This document shows positions 5,977 through 12,817 of a DNA stretch of 13,939 bases, piece by piece (the first letter of the stretch is position 1; every line of letters starts with the position of its first letter). Source of the stretch: an uncultured Hungatella sp. (lineage in GTDB: Bacteria > Bacillota > Clostridia > Lachnospirales > Lachnospiraceae). The position numbers and the translations under genes were made by a program. The stretch is from positions 1-13,939 of the forward strand of contig CAJUPP010000082.1 of NCBI GenBank assembly GCA_910588325.1, written 5' to 3'. The notes under the pieces were generated by a model. The model saw nothing but the letters and a program-made list of their open reading frames with translations. It made no database searches and was not told where the DNA came from.

Positions 5977-8592
5977 CTATTTGTTATCCTCAACAATCGC
6001 TTTAGCCGCCGTACGTCCGGATACAAAGATCTCTACGATAGCATTTCCGCCCAGACGGTTGCCGCCGTGGATACCGCCGGTAACCTCACCGGCTGCATAC
6101 AGCCCCGGAATCACATTGCCGTCTCCGTCCAATACGTGACGGTTGATATCAACTGTCAGTCCGCCCATGGTATGGTGGGTAGACGGAGCCATGATTCTTA
6201 CACGAAGCAGTTCGCCGTCCAGATTGTAGGTGCTTGCATCGTAATTATCGCTGGAGTCTTTATCAGCCTTTCCGATCAGGTTGCTTGCCTGGCTCTTGCC
6301 GGCATCCTCTGGCTGCTTGCCTTCCATAATCGCCTTATCGTACGCTTCGATGGTAGCATAGATCTCTTCCGGATCTGCTTCCATGCCGAAATTGTCAAGA
6401 ACTGCCTGCAGTTCAGCCGGACTGGTAACAAAGTACACTCTGCCGTCAACCTGCTCCTTGCCGGATACGTTGTTGGTGTAATCGTCATACGGATAAGGAC
6501 GTCCAACCATCACATCTGCATTGGAGATTTCCAGGAACACGCCCTGAGAACCGCCATACTCAACACCATTCTCAAATTCACCCAGGGACAGAACGTCGCG
6601 CTCTGCAGACTCATTTACGAATCTCTTACCGGTTGTCGGGTTAATATAGACCGCATAGGTGCCCGCGCCGAAGGAAAGGTTTCCGTTGTCAATCCAGGAG
6701 ATTGGCATCATCTGTGTCCAGCCCTCGCCTGTTGTTGCAGCATTCACTTCCTCACCCATGGCAATCCCGCTTCCGTCCAGAGAATTACGGTTGGTTGTCT
6801 TGGTGCTGGAGGTAATAAACTTCTTATCCCAATATTTGTTGGTATCCATAACTTTCTGAATGTTGGCTGCGAAACCGCCGGTTGCAAGAATCACGCCGTT
6901 GCTTGCATGAGCAGTTACTTTGGTGCCATCATACTGAACCGCTTCCACGCCTGTGACCTTGCCGTCTTCCACAATCAGATGCTCTGCCGTGGTACGAAGC
7001 ATAATCTGGTTATCTTTTGCCGTAGGAGCCGTATTCAGCACGGTATTCTGGGTGGTTGCAAAATAGGTCCCCCACTGTGCCGGTACCTCCGGTTTGCCGT
7101 CGCCGTCCAGATCACCGCCTGCAAACTCGTTCTCTCTGTACCAGAGAGCACCGATAAGGGTTGGCTGTGTTGCGTCATTGAAGTAGGATCCCTGATCCCT
7201 CAGCCACTCTTTTAAGCCCTGGGCCTCGTTGATAAACTGAGAAACCAGCTCATAATCGCCGTAAATCCACTCGGACTTGTCGCTGCTCTGTCTTAAACCG
7301 CCGTAGTAGGTCTGGAAAATATGAAGGTTTACAGTGGAGAACAGGGTAATCTCATTCTCCGGAGTTCCTGCATCCAGCTTCGGCTGTGCCCATGCCAGAT
7401 ATTCTTTAATCTCCGCCTTCAGGGCTTTCAGGGTATCCAGATATTCTGCATGAACGCCATGCTTGCTTAAATCATCAATCTCGCCGATGATATATTCATT
7501 ATTCTTGTAATAGTCCTCATCGAAAGGCTCCTCAGACCATTCCAGAATCGTCTTTAAGGTGTCGATACAGCCCTGTGTGGACATCACCTTGTCGTAAGAT
7601 TCCCCGTTGTACTCCCAGGTACCGGTTGTGGCATCTGGATCCTTGGGATCCCATACCAGGTAAGGCATAACCGACTGATAGGCTCCGCCGGAAACCAGGG
7701 TGTTACCGCCGATCTCAGCGTTTGCTTCCATGATCAAAACCGTCTTTCCGCTTAATGCTGCCTCTGCTGCCGCAGCCATACCGGCTCCGCCGCCGCCGAC
7801 AACGACTACGTCATAGGTCACTTCAATGTCCTCTCCAGCCTCATGAACCACCGTATTCTTCTTGAATGCTGCCAGATCCGATACACCGGCCTGTTCTGCC
7901 GCATCATTTAAAGCATCTTTCACAGCACGGCTCGTAAAGGTAGCTCCCGATACGCTGTCAATACCGGAACCGTTTGCCTCGATAGCATCCGGGAACATAA
8001 TGTCAAATGCCGGAGTTCCCACGTGATTGGTCTCTCCTGAAGTATTTACCACGATATCTGTGATTGCGCTGTCGCTGAATGTAACATCCAGAGATACATC
8101 TCCGTTATATCCTGCTCCCACACCTGTGTATGTACCTGCGGTATATGTTAAATCTCCGCCCCCTGCGCTGACTTCCTCGCCGCTTGCAAGAGCAATCGCC
8201 ATTACTGCCGCTTCCTTTACACCGTTTGATGTAAGAGTTGCTCCTGATACACCGTCAATCTCTGCGCTCTGTGCATCCTTGATCTGAGCTGCCAGCTCCT
8301 CCAAAGCAGCCCCTCCGATATTCTCTGTCTCATCGGGTCCTTCGATCTTCACATCCGTGATGGAATCTGCATCTACCGTAATGGCTACGGTCACGGTTCC
8401 GCCAAAGCCCTGTCCCTCTCCGGTATATGTACCGGCCGTGTACGTTCCCGTAGCTGCTGGTGCTGCAGTTGTAGTTTCAGCAGTTGCTGTGGTGGTCTCT
8501 GTTTGAGAACCTCCCGACGAACATCCTACCATGACAACCATGCTGGATGCAAGCAGTACCGGAGCTACTTTCTTAGTAACTACTTTTTTCAT
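5977..8592 (-). CDS. Extracellular flavin reductase lipoprotein, two FMN-binding domains plus fumarate-reductase-like FAD domain
   Basis: This 871-residue surface lipoprotein has a signal peptide with lipobox ending at Cys24, followed by a Thr/Ala linker (about 25-48). Two related FMN-binding domains follow (about 50-137 and 149-232). Each begins YTAGTYTG and carries an SGAT motif (Thr119, Thr218), the kind of site to which ApbE attaches FMN through phosphate. The FAD domain (about 259-871) has the dinucleotide motif VVVVGGGGAG (262-271), EANAEIGGNT, NESAERD with Arg665 at the fumarate reductase proton-donor position, HHTMGG (806-811) and HGGNRLGGNA (842-851). By family it should use extracellular electrons to reduce an unsaturated organic acid or similar acceptor. 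The family's Q-x-H-P His appears as Met in WTQMMP (625-630), so fumarate is doubtful; urocanate-like or other acceptors are possible. The start follows AAGGAGGAG. The gene has its own promoter and operator-like palindrome. Confidence 0.93.
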   Translation of the reverse strand: MKKVVTKKVAPVLLASSMVVMVGCSSGGSQTETTTATAETTTAAPAATGTYTAGTYTGEGQGFGGTVTVAITVDADSITDVKIEGPDETENIGGAALEELAAQIKDAQSAEIDGVSGATLTSNGVKEAAVMAIALASGEEVSAGGGDLTYTAGTYTGVGAGYNGDVSLDVTFSDSAITDIVVNTSGETNHVGTPAFDIMFPDAIEANGSGIDSVSGATFTSRAVKDALNDAAEQAGVSDLAAFKKNTVVHEAGEDIEVTYDVVVVGGGGAGMAAAAEAALSGKTVLIMEANAEIGGNTLVSGGAYQSVMPYLVWDPKDPDATTGTWEYNGESYDKVMSTQGCIDTLKTILEWSEEPFDEDYYKNNEYIIGEIDDLSKHGVHAEYLDTLKALKAEIKEYLAWAQPKLDAGTPENEITLFSTVNLHIFQTYYGGLRQSSDKSEWIYGDYELVSQFINEAQGLKEWLRDQGSYFNDATQPTLIGALWYRENEFAGGDLDGDGKPEVPAQWGTYFATTQNTVLNTAPTAKDNQIMLRTTAEHLIVEDGKVTGVEAVQYDGTKVTAHASNGVILATGGFAANIQKVMDTNKYWDKKFITSSTKTTNRNSLDGSGIAMGEEVNAATTGEGWTQMMPISWIDNGNLSFGAGTYAVYINPTTGKRFVNESAERDVLSLGEFENGVEYGGSQGVFLEISNADVMVGRPYPYDDYTNNVSGKEQVDGRVYFVTSPAELQAVLDNFGMEADPEEIYATIEAYDKAIMEGKQPEDAGKSQASNLIGKADKDSSDNYDASTYNLDGELLRVRIMAPSTHHTMGGLTVDINRHVLDGDGNVIPGLYAAGEVTGGIHGGNRLGGNAIVEIFVSGRTAAKAIVEDNK

Positions 8593-8757
8593 GTTCTCTC
8601 CTCCTTGTTAATATGAATCGGCATGTGTCGCTTCGCGCTACCTGCCAGGTCGTCGGAACGCATTCCGGCTGCGAAACTAAAGTTTCACAAACGTTCCTCC
8701 TACTTAAGAATCTATGACTTTTATTAAGGCTTTCGGGTGGTTAACACCGTTAACCTT
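8593..8757 (-). promoter_or_regulatory. Structured 5' leader of the reductase gene
   Basis: About 160 bases lie between the predicted transcription start and the ATG. On the minus strand GAAACT-TT-AGTTTC forms a perfect hairpin (8672-8685). It is enclosed by GGAACG with CGTTCC (8692-8697 with 8655-8660). CGTTCCG (8654-8660) could instead pair locally with CGGAA (8663-8667), an alternative fold. I recognise no known riboswitch class. It could be an mRNA-stabilising leader or a dispersed repeat. Confidence 0.4.
8739..8755. promoter_or_regulatory. Palindromic operator candidate GGTTAAC-ACC-GTTAACC
   Basis: A perfect inverted repeat with 7-bp arms and a 3-bp centre lies 9 bases downstream of the -10 box of the reductase promoter, that is over about +2 to +19. 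This size, symmetry and position are typical of a repressor site for a TetR-type dimer. The TetR gene just upstream (8923-9510) is the obvious candidate binder, but this is inference. Confidence 0.65.
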
Positions 8758-8764
8758 TGGTAAA

Positions 8765-8793
8765 ATCTTATCACTCTTTCTATAGAAATGCAA
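8765..8793 (-). promoter_or_regulatory. SigA-type promoter for the reductase gene
   Basis: Read on the minus strand, the -35 TTGCAT (8788-8793) and the -10 TAAGAT (8765-8770) are separated by exactly 17 bp. It lies between the TetR terminator and the reductase start, so the reductase is transcribed separately from the upstream operon. Confidence 0.72.
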
Positions 8794-8857
8794 TACCTTT
8801 ATTTCTCTATTATAAATTTTCTTTCATAAAATTTTCGTAACGTTAATTTTTAAATTC

Positions 8858-8904
8858 AAAAACCGCTGCCCTGTGAAATCGTTCTCACCAAGCAGCGGCT
8901 TTTA
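8858..8904 (-). terminator. Terminator of the ABC-tetR operon
   Basis: A 10-bp stem (8860-8869 with 8892-8901, one mismatch) has an extra inner helix and runs into a T-rich tract on the minus strand. It lies just after the TetR stop codon. Confidence 0.82.
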
Positions 8905-8922
8905 ATCATCTGTAAAAACTGT

Positions 8923-9510
8923 TTATCTTCCGATCACTCTCTCCAGATTCCTGTAAATCCTCTCCTGCAGATCCAAAATATCCGGTATCGGGTCAACTCC
9001 CGGCATTAACAGGCCGTTGACAATAACAAAAACCGCCCCGTAAGCCAAGGTCTGGAAATTAAAATAATAGCTTCTGTAAACCTCCTCCGGAATCTGCTTT
9101 TCTCTGCAATACAGCACAAACTGATTCACCATCAGTCGAAAGCTTTTCCATTTATGAATTCCTGCAGGCCCTTCATCGATAATCTTCCAAAACGTCGTAT
9201 TAATCAGAAAGGGATTCTCACACAGATACCGAATATACGCCTCGTTCATCTTTAAATGGGCGGTTTTATAGTCTCCTCCCCATTCCTTTTCTACAGCCTT
9301 CATACTCTCCAAAAGGCTTTCGTCCAACCGTTGCGACATGGCAAGAAAAAACTCCCTGCGGCCCTTAAAATGCTTAAAAGGTGCCGCACAGGACACATGA
9401 CAGATTTCTGCCACGGCCCTGGAGGAGAAACCGTCGATTCCCTTTTCCCGAAGTTGTCTGATTCCCTCCTCTACCAGTTCCTCTGCCAAATCTCTTCCAA
9501 ACTCCTGCAT
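8923..9510 (-). CDS. TetR family transcriptional regulator
   Basis: This 195-residue regulator has an N-terminal TetR helix-turn-helix (about residues 26-50: GFSSRAVAEICHVSCAAPFKHFKGRREFF). A long alpha-helical ligand-binding and dimerisation domain follows, with hydrophobic segments around 100-115 and 150-170. The length is typical of the family. It starts 12 bp after the ATPase stop with a weak AGAGG ribosome binding site, so it is probably the last gene of the permease-ATPase operon. A terminator follows, then the reductase promoter with a perfect 17-bp palindrome. Likely targets are that site, its own operon, or both. The ligand is unknown; a reductase substrate or transported compound would fit. 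Confidence 0.93.
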   Translation of the reverse strand: MQEFGRDLAEELVEEGIRQLREKGIDGFSSRAVAEICHVSCAAPFKHFKGRREFFLAMSQRLDESLLESMKAVEKEWGGDYKTAHLKMNEAYIRYLCENPFLINTTFWKIIDEGPAGIHKWKSFRLMVNQFVLYCREKQIPEEVYRSYYFNFQTLAYGAVFVIVNGLLMPGVDPIPDILDLQERIYRNLERVIGR

Positions 9511-9522
9511 AGCTTATAACCT

Positions 9523-10320
9523 CTATTTTGCAAGCATCATCCTGTCATTGGCAAACTGCCCTCCGCTTGCCTCCGAAAACTTATGAAGCAGATCCTCCAC
9601 TGTCAGCTTCTTTTTCTCTTCCCCCGACACATCATAGATAATCTGCCCGTCGCTCATCATAATCAGACGGTTGCCGATATGGATAGCATCCTTCATGTTG
9701 TGGGTGATCATCAGAGTCGTCAGATGATCCTGATTGACAATAGTCTCTGTAGTCTCCAAAACCTTGGCCGCCGTCTTGGGGTCCAGAGCCGCCGTATGCT
9801 CATCCAAAAGAAGCAGCTTTGGCTTTTTTAAGGTAGCCATCAAAAGCGTAAGCGCCTGCCTCTGTCCGCCGGAAAGCAGCCCCACCTTGGAGGTCATCCG
9901 ATTCTCCAGCCCCAATCCCAGCCTGGCCAAAAGTTCCCTGTACATCTTTCTCTCATTATTATTGATTCCGTTTTTTAAGGTGCGCCTGTCACCTCTTCGG
10001 AATGCCAGTGCCAGATTCTCCTCGATTCCCATGGTGGCCGCCGTTCCGTTCATAGGATCCTGGAACACACGTCCTAAAAATTTAGCCCGCTTATATTCCG
10101 GTAACTTCGTCACATCCTGACCGTCAATCAGAATCCTCCCTTCGTCTACCATCCAGGTTCCTGCAATGGCATTTAACAGGGTAGATTTTCCGGCCCCGTT
10201 ACCTCCGATGACCGTGACAAAATCACCATCCTGAAGGGTCAGGCTTAAGTCTCTTAAGGCCTGTTTCTCATTTACCGTGCCAAGATTAAATGTCTTGGAT
10301 ATGTTCTTTACTTCTAACAT
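9523..10320 (-). CDS. ABC transporter ATP-binding protein (TrpXYZ-like system)
   Basis: This 265-residue cytoplasmic ATPase energises the adjacent permease. Walker A is GGNGAGKST (39-47), the Q-loop Gln is at 87 (VFQDP), the signature is LSGGQRQ (149-155), Walker B is LLLLDEH (169-175), and the H-loop His207 lies in ITHNM. All motifs are intact. The sequence resembles ATPases paired with ABC_sub_bind (TrpX/YckB-like, COG2984) binding proteins, known in some species to import tryptophan, tyrosine or other small molecules. The ATG overlaps the permease stop by one base (TGATG), so translation is coupled. Function within an importer is near certain; the substrate is unknown. Confidence 0.95.
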   Translation of the reverse strand: MLEVKNISKTFNLGTVNEKQALRDLSLTLQDGDFVTVIGGNGAGKSTLLNAIAGTWMVDEGRILIDGQDVTKLPEYKRAKFLGRVFQDPMNGTAATMGIEENLALAFRRGDRRTLKNGINNNERKMYRELLARLGLGLENRMTSKVGLLSGGQRQALTLLMATLKKPKLLLLDEHTAALDPKTAAKVLETTETIVNQDHLTTLMITHNMKDAIHIGNRLIMMSDGQIIYDVSGEEKKKLTVEDLLHKFSEASGGQFANDRMMLAK

Positions 10321-11237
10321 CAGCGTTTTCCTCCCTTTCTAGACGGCTTTAAAAGGGCGCTTCCTGACTGGAACTGCCACAGGAACACCGCCACAATCAA
10401 AGCAGACAGAAGCTTCAGCAAATCCGTATCTACTCCCAGCCAGATGACAACCTGAAGCACCAGGTAGTAGATGATGGACCCCAGAGATACTCCTAAAAGG
10501 AGAAGAGCAAAATTGTGGAACACTCTTCCAAATACAGCTTCCCCGATAATCACAGCCGCCAGACCGATGACGATGGCTCCGCGGCCCATATTGATGTCTG
10601 CAAATCCCTGATACTGAGACAAAAGAGCTCCCGAAAACGCTACCAGTCCGTTGGAAATCATAAGTCCCAGAACCCGGCCGAAATTGGTATTGATTCCCTG
10701 GGCTCTGGCCATCTTGTCATTGCAGCCTGTAGCCCTTAAGGAACATCCCAGCTCTGTTCCAAAAAACCAGTATAAAATCCCAATAAGTAAAATCGTGATC
10801 ACTGCCACCACAAGAATTGTATTTTTAAAGAAAGGCACATTCTTAATAAATCGCAGAGATACCAGCAGACTGTATTTATCTACATTGATTACTTGATTTG
10901 CCTTTCCCATTATTTTCAAATTCACTGACCACAGACCAAGCTGTGTCAAAATACCTGCCAGAATCGGCTGTATCCCCATATATGCGTGAAATACTCCCGT
11001 AACCAGACCGGCAAGCATCCCAGCCGCCATGGCTCCTGCCATAGCCACCCACACATTCTGCCCGCTTAACATCAACATAATGCATACTGCGCCTCCGGTA
11101 CACAGAGAGCCGTCTACTGTCAAATCCGCAATATCCAAAACCCGGTAAGTAATGTAAACTCCAATGGCCATTATCCCCCAAATCAATCCCTGGGCCACTG
11201 CACCTGGCAAAGCATTTAATAAACTTCCTATATTCAT
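10320..11237 (-). CDS. ABC transporter permease (TrpXYZ-like system)
   Basis: This 305-residue integral membrane permease, of the BPD_transp_2 (LivH/RbsC-like) superfamily, has about eight to nine hydrophobic segments. DLTVDGSLCTGGAV near residue 42 and the cytoplasmic coupling region ELGCSLRATGCNDKMARAQGI (about 166-186) are typical of the TrpY-like, COG4120 permeases. I use the ATG at 11235-11237, since GAGGTG lies 6 bases upstream. An in-frame GTG at 11246 overlaps that site and is unlikely. It follows the binding-protein gene by 342 bp containing a terminator-like hairpin, and overlaps the ATPase by one base. A single permease gene implies a homodimer. Confidence 0.93.
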   Translation of the reverse strand: MNIGSLLNALPGAVAQGLIWGIMAIGVYITYRVLDIADLTVDGSLCTGGAVCIMLMLSGQNVWVAMAGAMAAGMLAGLVTGVFHAYMGIQPILAGILTQLGLWSVNLKIMGKANQVINVDKYSLLVSLRFIKNVPFFKNTILVVAVITILLIGILYWFFGTELGCSLRATGCNDKMARAQGINTNFGRVLGLMISNGLVAFSGALLSQYQGFADINMGRGAIVIGLAAVIIGEAVFGRVFHNFALLLLGVSLGSIIYYLVLQVVIWLGVDTDLLKLLSALIVAVFLWQFQSGSALLKPSRKGGKR

Positions 11238-11285
11238 CCCTGTCACCTCATCCTGTTATCCTGCCCTGCAAGATATCGTTTAAAA

Positions 11286-11325
11286 GGCGGCAGCGAGACA
11301 TATACAATTCGGTCCCGCTGCTGCC
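11286..11325 (-). terminator. Terminator-like hairpin between binding-protein and permease genes
   Basis: Arms 11286-11299 and 11312-11325 match at 12 of 14 positions around a 12-base loop. On the minus strand the stem is followed by TTTTAAA. It lies only about 50 bp before the permease start, with no room seen for a new promoter after it, so it probably works as a partial terminator. Confidence 0.6.
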
Positions 11326-11341
11326 CCTCTATTCTCTTTTT

Positions 11342-11504
11342 GAGTACTCTCAGAAACTCTTTGTGCCCAGATTTGTGAGATGATTTTTTGTAAGAAGCGC
11401 ACAAATTTATGAGGCGTACGTGGAACGTACGTTGATTAAATTGGGGCGCTTCTGGCAGAAAATCAGCCGCAAAGATGGGTGCAAGGGAGTTTCCGAGCGT
11501 GCTC
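11342..11504. repeat. Long imperfect palindromic element (about 163 bp)
   Basis: The whole segment folds back on itself. Arms 11342-11359 and 11487-11504 match at 15 of 18. AGAAGCGC (11393-11400) pairs perfectly with 11446-11453. CGTACGT (11415-11421) pairs perfectly with 11425-11431 around a GGA loop. It sits inside the transporter gene group between the binding protein and permease. It resembles a mobile or REP-type palindrome; its sequence is not obviously related to the element at 243-373. Confidence 0.75.
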
Positions 11505-11533
11505 TTTTTTCGTAAACCTTAGTAAATCCCCTT

Positions 11534-11546
11534 GCCTTGCCAAGGC
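11534..11546. repeat. Short perfect palindrome GCCTTG-C-CAAGGC
   Basis: A 13-bp perfect inverted repeat is nested within CCCCTT (11528-11533) and AAGGGG (11561-11566), just after the stop codon of the binding-protein gene. There is no T-run on the minus side, so it is not a classical terminator. It may protect the 3' end of the mRNA. Confidence 0.4.
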
Positions 11547-11579
11547 ACCACCATAAATGAAAGGGGCAGATACAAAAGA

Positions 11580-12635
11580 TTACTGAATCGGCTCATAGTC
11601 ATCCGGAATCTGGATGTTCAGCTCTTCGCAAATCGAAGTGTTGTATTTCTTGGTAAACTGAGGCGCATACTCAATAGGCATCTCAGAGATATTCGCTTCA
11701 CCTTTCAGAATCTTGGCAGCCATCTTGCCGGTTCCCCATCCCAAATCATAATAGCTGATAGACAGAGTGGCAACTCCGCAGCCTGCACAGATGCCTTCCT
11801 CACCTGTAATCACAGGGATCCCTGCCGGCAGACAGATGCTGTTTACCAACTCCGCATTGGCCGCTGCAGTATTGTCCGTAGGAATATAGAGGACTTCGCA
11901 CTCGGAACATGCTTTTGTGACAATCGTAGCCAGATCGTTGGAATCCGAAAATGCATAGTACTCACAATTGTAGCCCAATTCCTCCAGAGCAGCTTTTACG
12001 GTATCTACCTGATACTGAGAGTTTGCCTCTGCAGAACAATAGACAAGACCCACTGTCTTTTTGTCCGGAAACAGTTCATGTAACATAGCGGCCTGCTCGT
12101 CAAGAGGTGCCAGGTCAGAAGTACCGGAAATATTGCCGCCAACCGTTCCGTCAAACCCGTCGATTCCCAAAGCCACGCCATACTCCGTAACGGAAGTTCC
12201 CAAAATCGGAATCTCGTTGGTTCCGGCCTGAGCCGCCTGTAGCGCCGGTGTCGCATTTGCCAGAATCAGATCCACGCCGCCGGATACAAAGCTGTTGATA
12301 ATGGTAGAGCAGGTATTTGGATCGCCCTGAGCATTCTGCTCGTCAAATACAACCCCATCGCCCAACTCTTCAATCAGAGCATCCTTAAAACCGTCAGTAG
12401 CCGCATCCAGTGCATCATGCTGTACCAGCTGACAGATACCGACATTGTATGTTTTGCCGGTTTCCTCTGCTGCTGTGGTATCCTCTGCTTGTTCAGTCGT
12501 AGTTGCTTCCTCTGTAGTGGCTGCTGCTTCTGTCTGTGCTGCTGTAGTCTCCTCTGCTTTACCGGAACATCCTGCCATGGACATGACCATGGTACCAGCA
12601 AGAAGCAGAGACAAGATTTTAGATGATTTCTTCAT
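11580..12635 (-). CDS. ABC transporter substrate-binding lipoprotein (ABC_sub_bind, TrpX-like)
   Basis: This 351-residue lipoprotein has a signal peptide MKKSSKILSLLLAGTMVMSM with lipobox AGC (Cys23), followed by a Thr/Ala/Glu-rich linker to about residue 59. The ligand-binding domain then begins YNVGICQLVQHDALDAATDGFKDAL, typical of the ABC_sub_bind (PF04392, COG2984) family with two Rossmann-like lobes. Later landmarks are NATPALQAAQ, PILGTSVTEYG, KTVGLVYCSAEANSQ, and VLYIPTDNTAAANAEL. Known relatives bind tryptophan, tyrosine and other small molecules, but the specificity here cannot be read. The ATG at 12633-12635 is chosen because it starts a proper signal peptide after a GGGAG site; a reading from 12710 adds unrelated residues. 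It has its own promoter with an operator-like palindrome. Confidence 0.95.
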   Translation of the reverse strand: MKKSSKILSLLLAGTMVMSMAGCSGKAEETTAAQTEAAATTEEATTTEQAEDTTAAEETGKTYNVGICQLVQHDALDAATDGFKDALIEELGDGVVFDEQNAQGDPNTCSTIINSFVSGGVDLILANATPALQAAQAGTNEIPILGTSVTEYGVALGIDGFDGTVGGNISGTSDLAPLDEQAAMLHELFPDKKTVGLVYCSAEANSQYQVDTVKAALEELGYNCEYYAFSDSNDLATIVTKACSECEVLYIPTDNTAAANAELVNSICLPAGIPVITGEEGICAGCGVATLSISYYDLGWGTGKMAAKILKGEANISEMPIEYAPQFTKKYNTSICEELNIQIPDDYEPIQ

Positions 12636-12730
12636 AATTGTTATCTCCCTCGCTTGTCCGAATTTATTCCTGAAATCCCGGCACCATGTACTCCATAATT
12701 TATGTAACATGATACCCTTTTTTCAGAACA

Positions 12731-12745
12731 GTAGTATCATACTAC
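12731..12745. promoter_or_regulatory. Perfect 15-bp palindrome over the -10 of the binding-protein promoter
   Basis: GTAGTAT-C-ATACTAC is a perfect inverted repeat with 7-bp arms and a 1-bp centre. It covers the whole -10 box (12736-12741), an ideal position for a repressor. It differs in sequence from the palindrome at 8739-8755, so the same regulator may not bind both. Confidence 0.65.
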
Positions 12746-12764
12746 AATTTTTTTGCCACGTCAA
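12736..12764 (-). promoter_or_regulatory. SigA-type promoter for the binding-protein gene
   Basis: On the minus strand the -35 TTGACG (12759-12764) and the -10 TATGAT (12736-12741) are 17 bp apart. The leader to the ATG is about 95 bases. This is one of the best promoter matches in the window. Confidence 0.85.
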
Positions 12765-12817
12765 TTCTATAGTGCTTTAAATTCGTAAAATTTCCGTATG
12801 TCCGCCTACAAAGAACA

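Noticed and set aside
5968..7215. 415-residue plus-strand open frame
   Set aside because: It lies opposite the reductase gene, has no ribosome binding site, and shows no recognisable protein features, whereas the minus strand encodes clear flavin and active-site motifs.
11286..11325. T-box or tryptophan-responsive riboswitch before the permease
   Set aside because: No T-box consensus or antiterminator partner is visible. The region reads as a simple terminator-like hairpin.
12636..12710. N-terminal extension of the substrate-binding protein
   Set aside because: It would bury the signal peptide. The ATG at 12635 starts a proper lipoprotein signal with a ribosome binding site.
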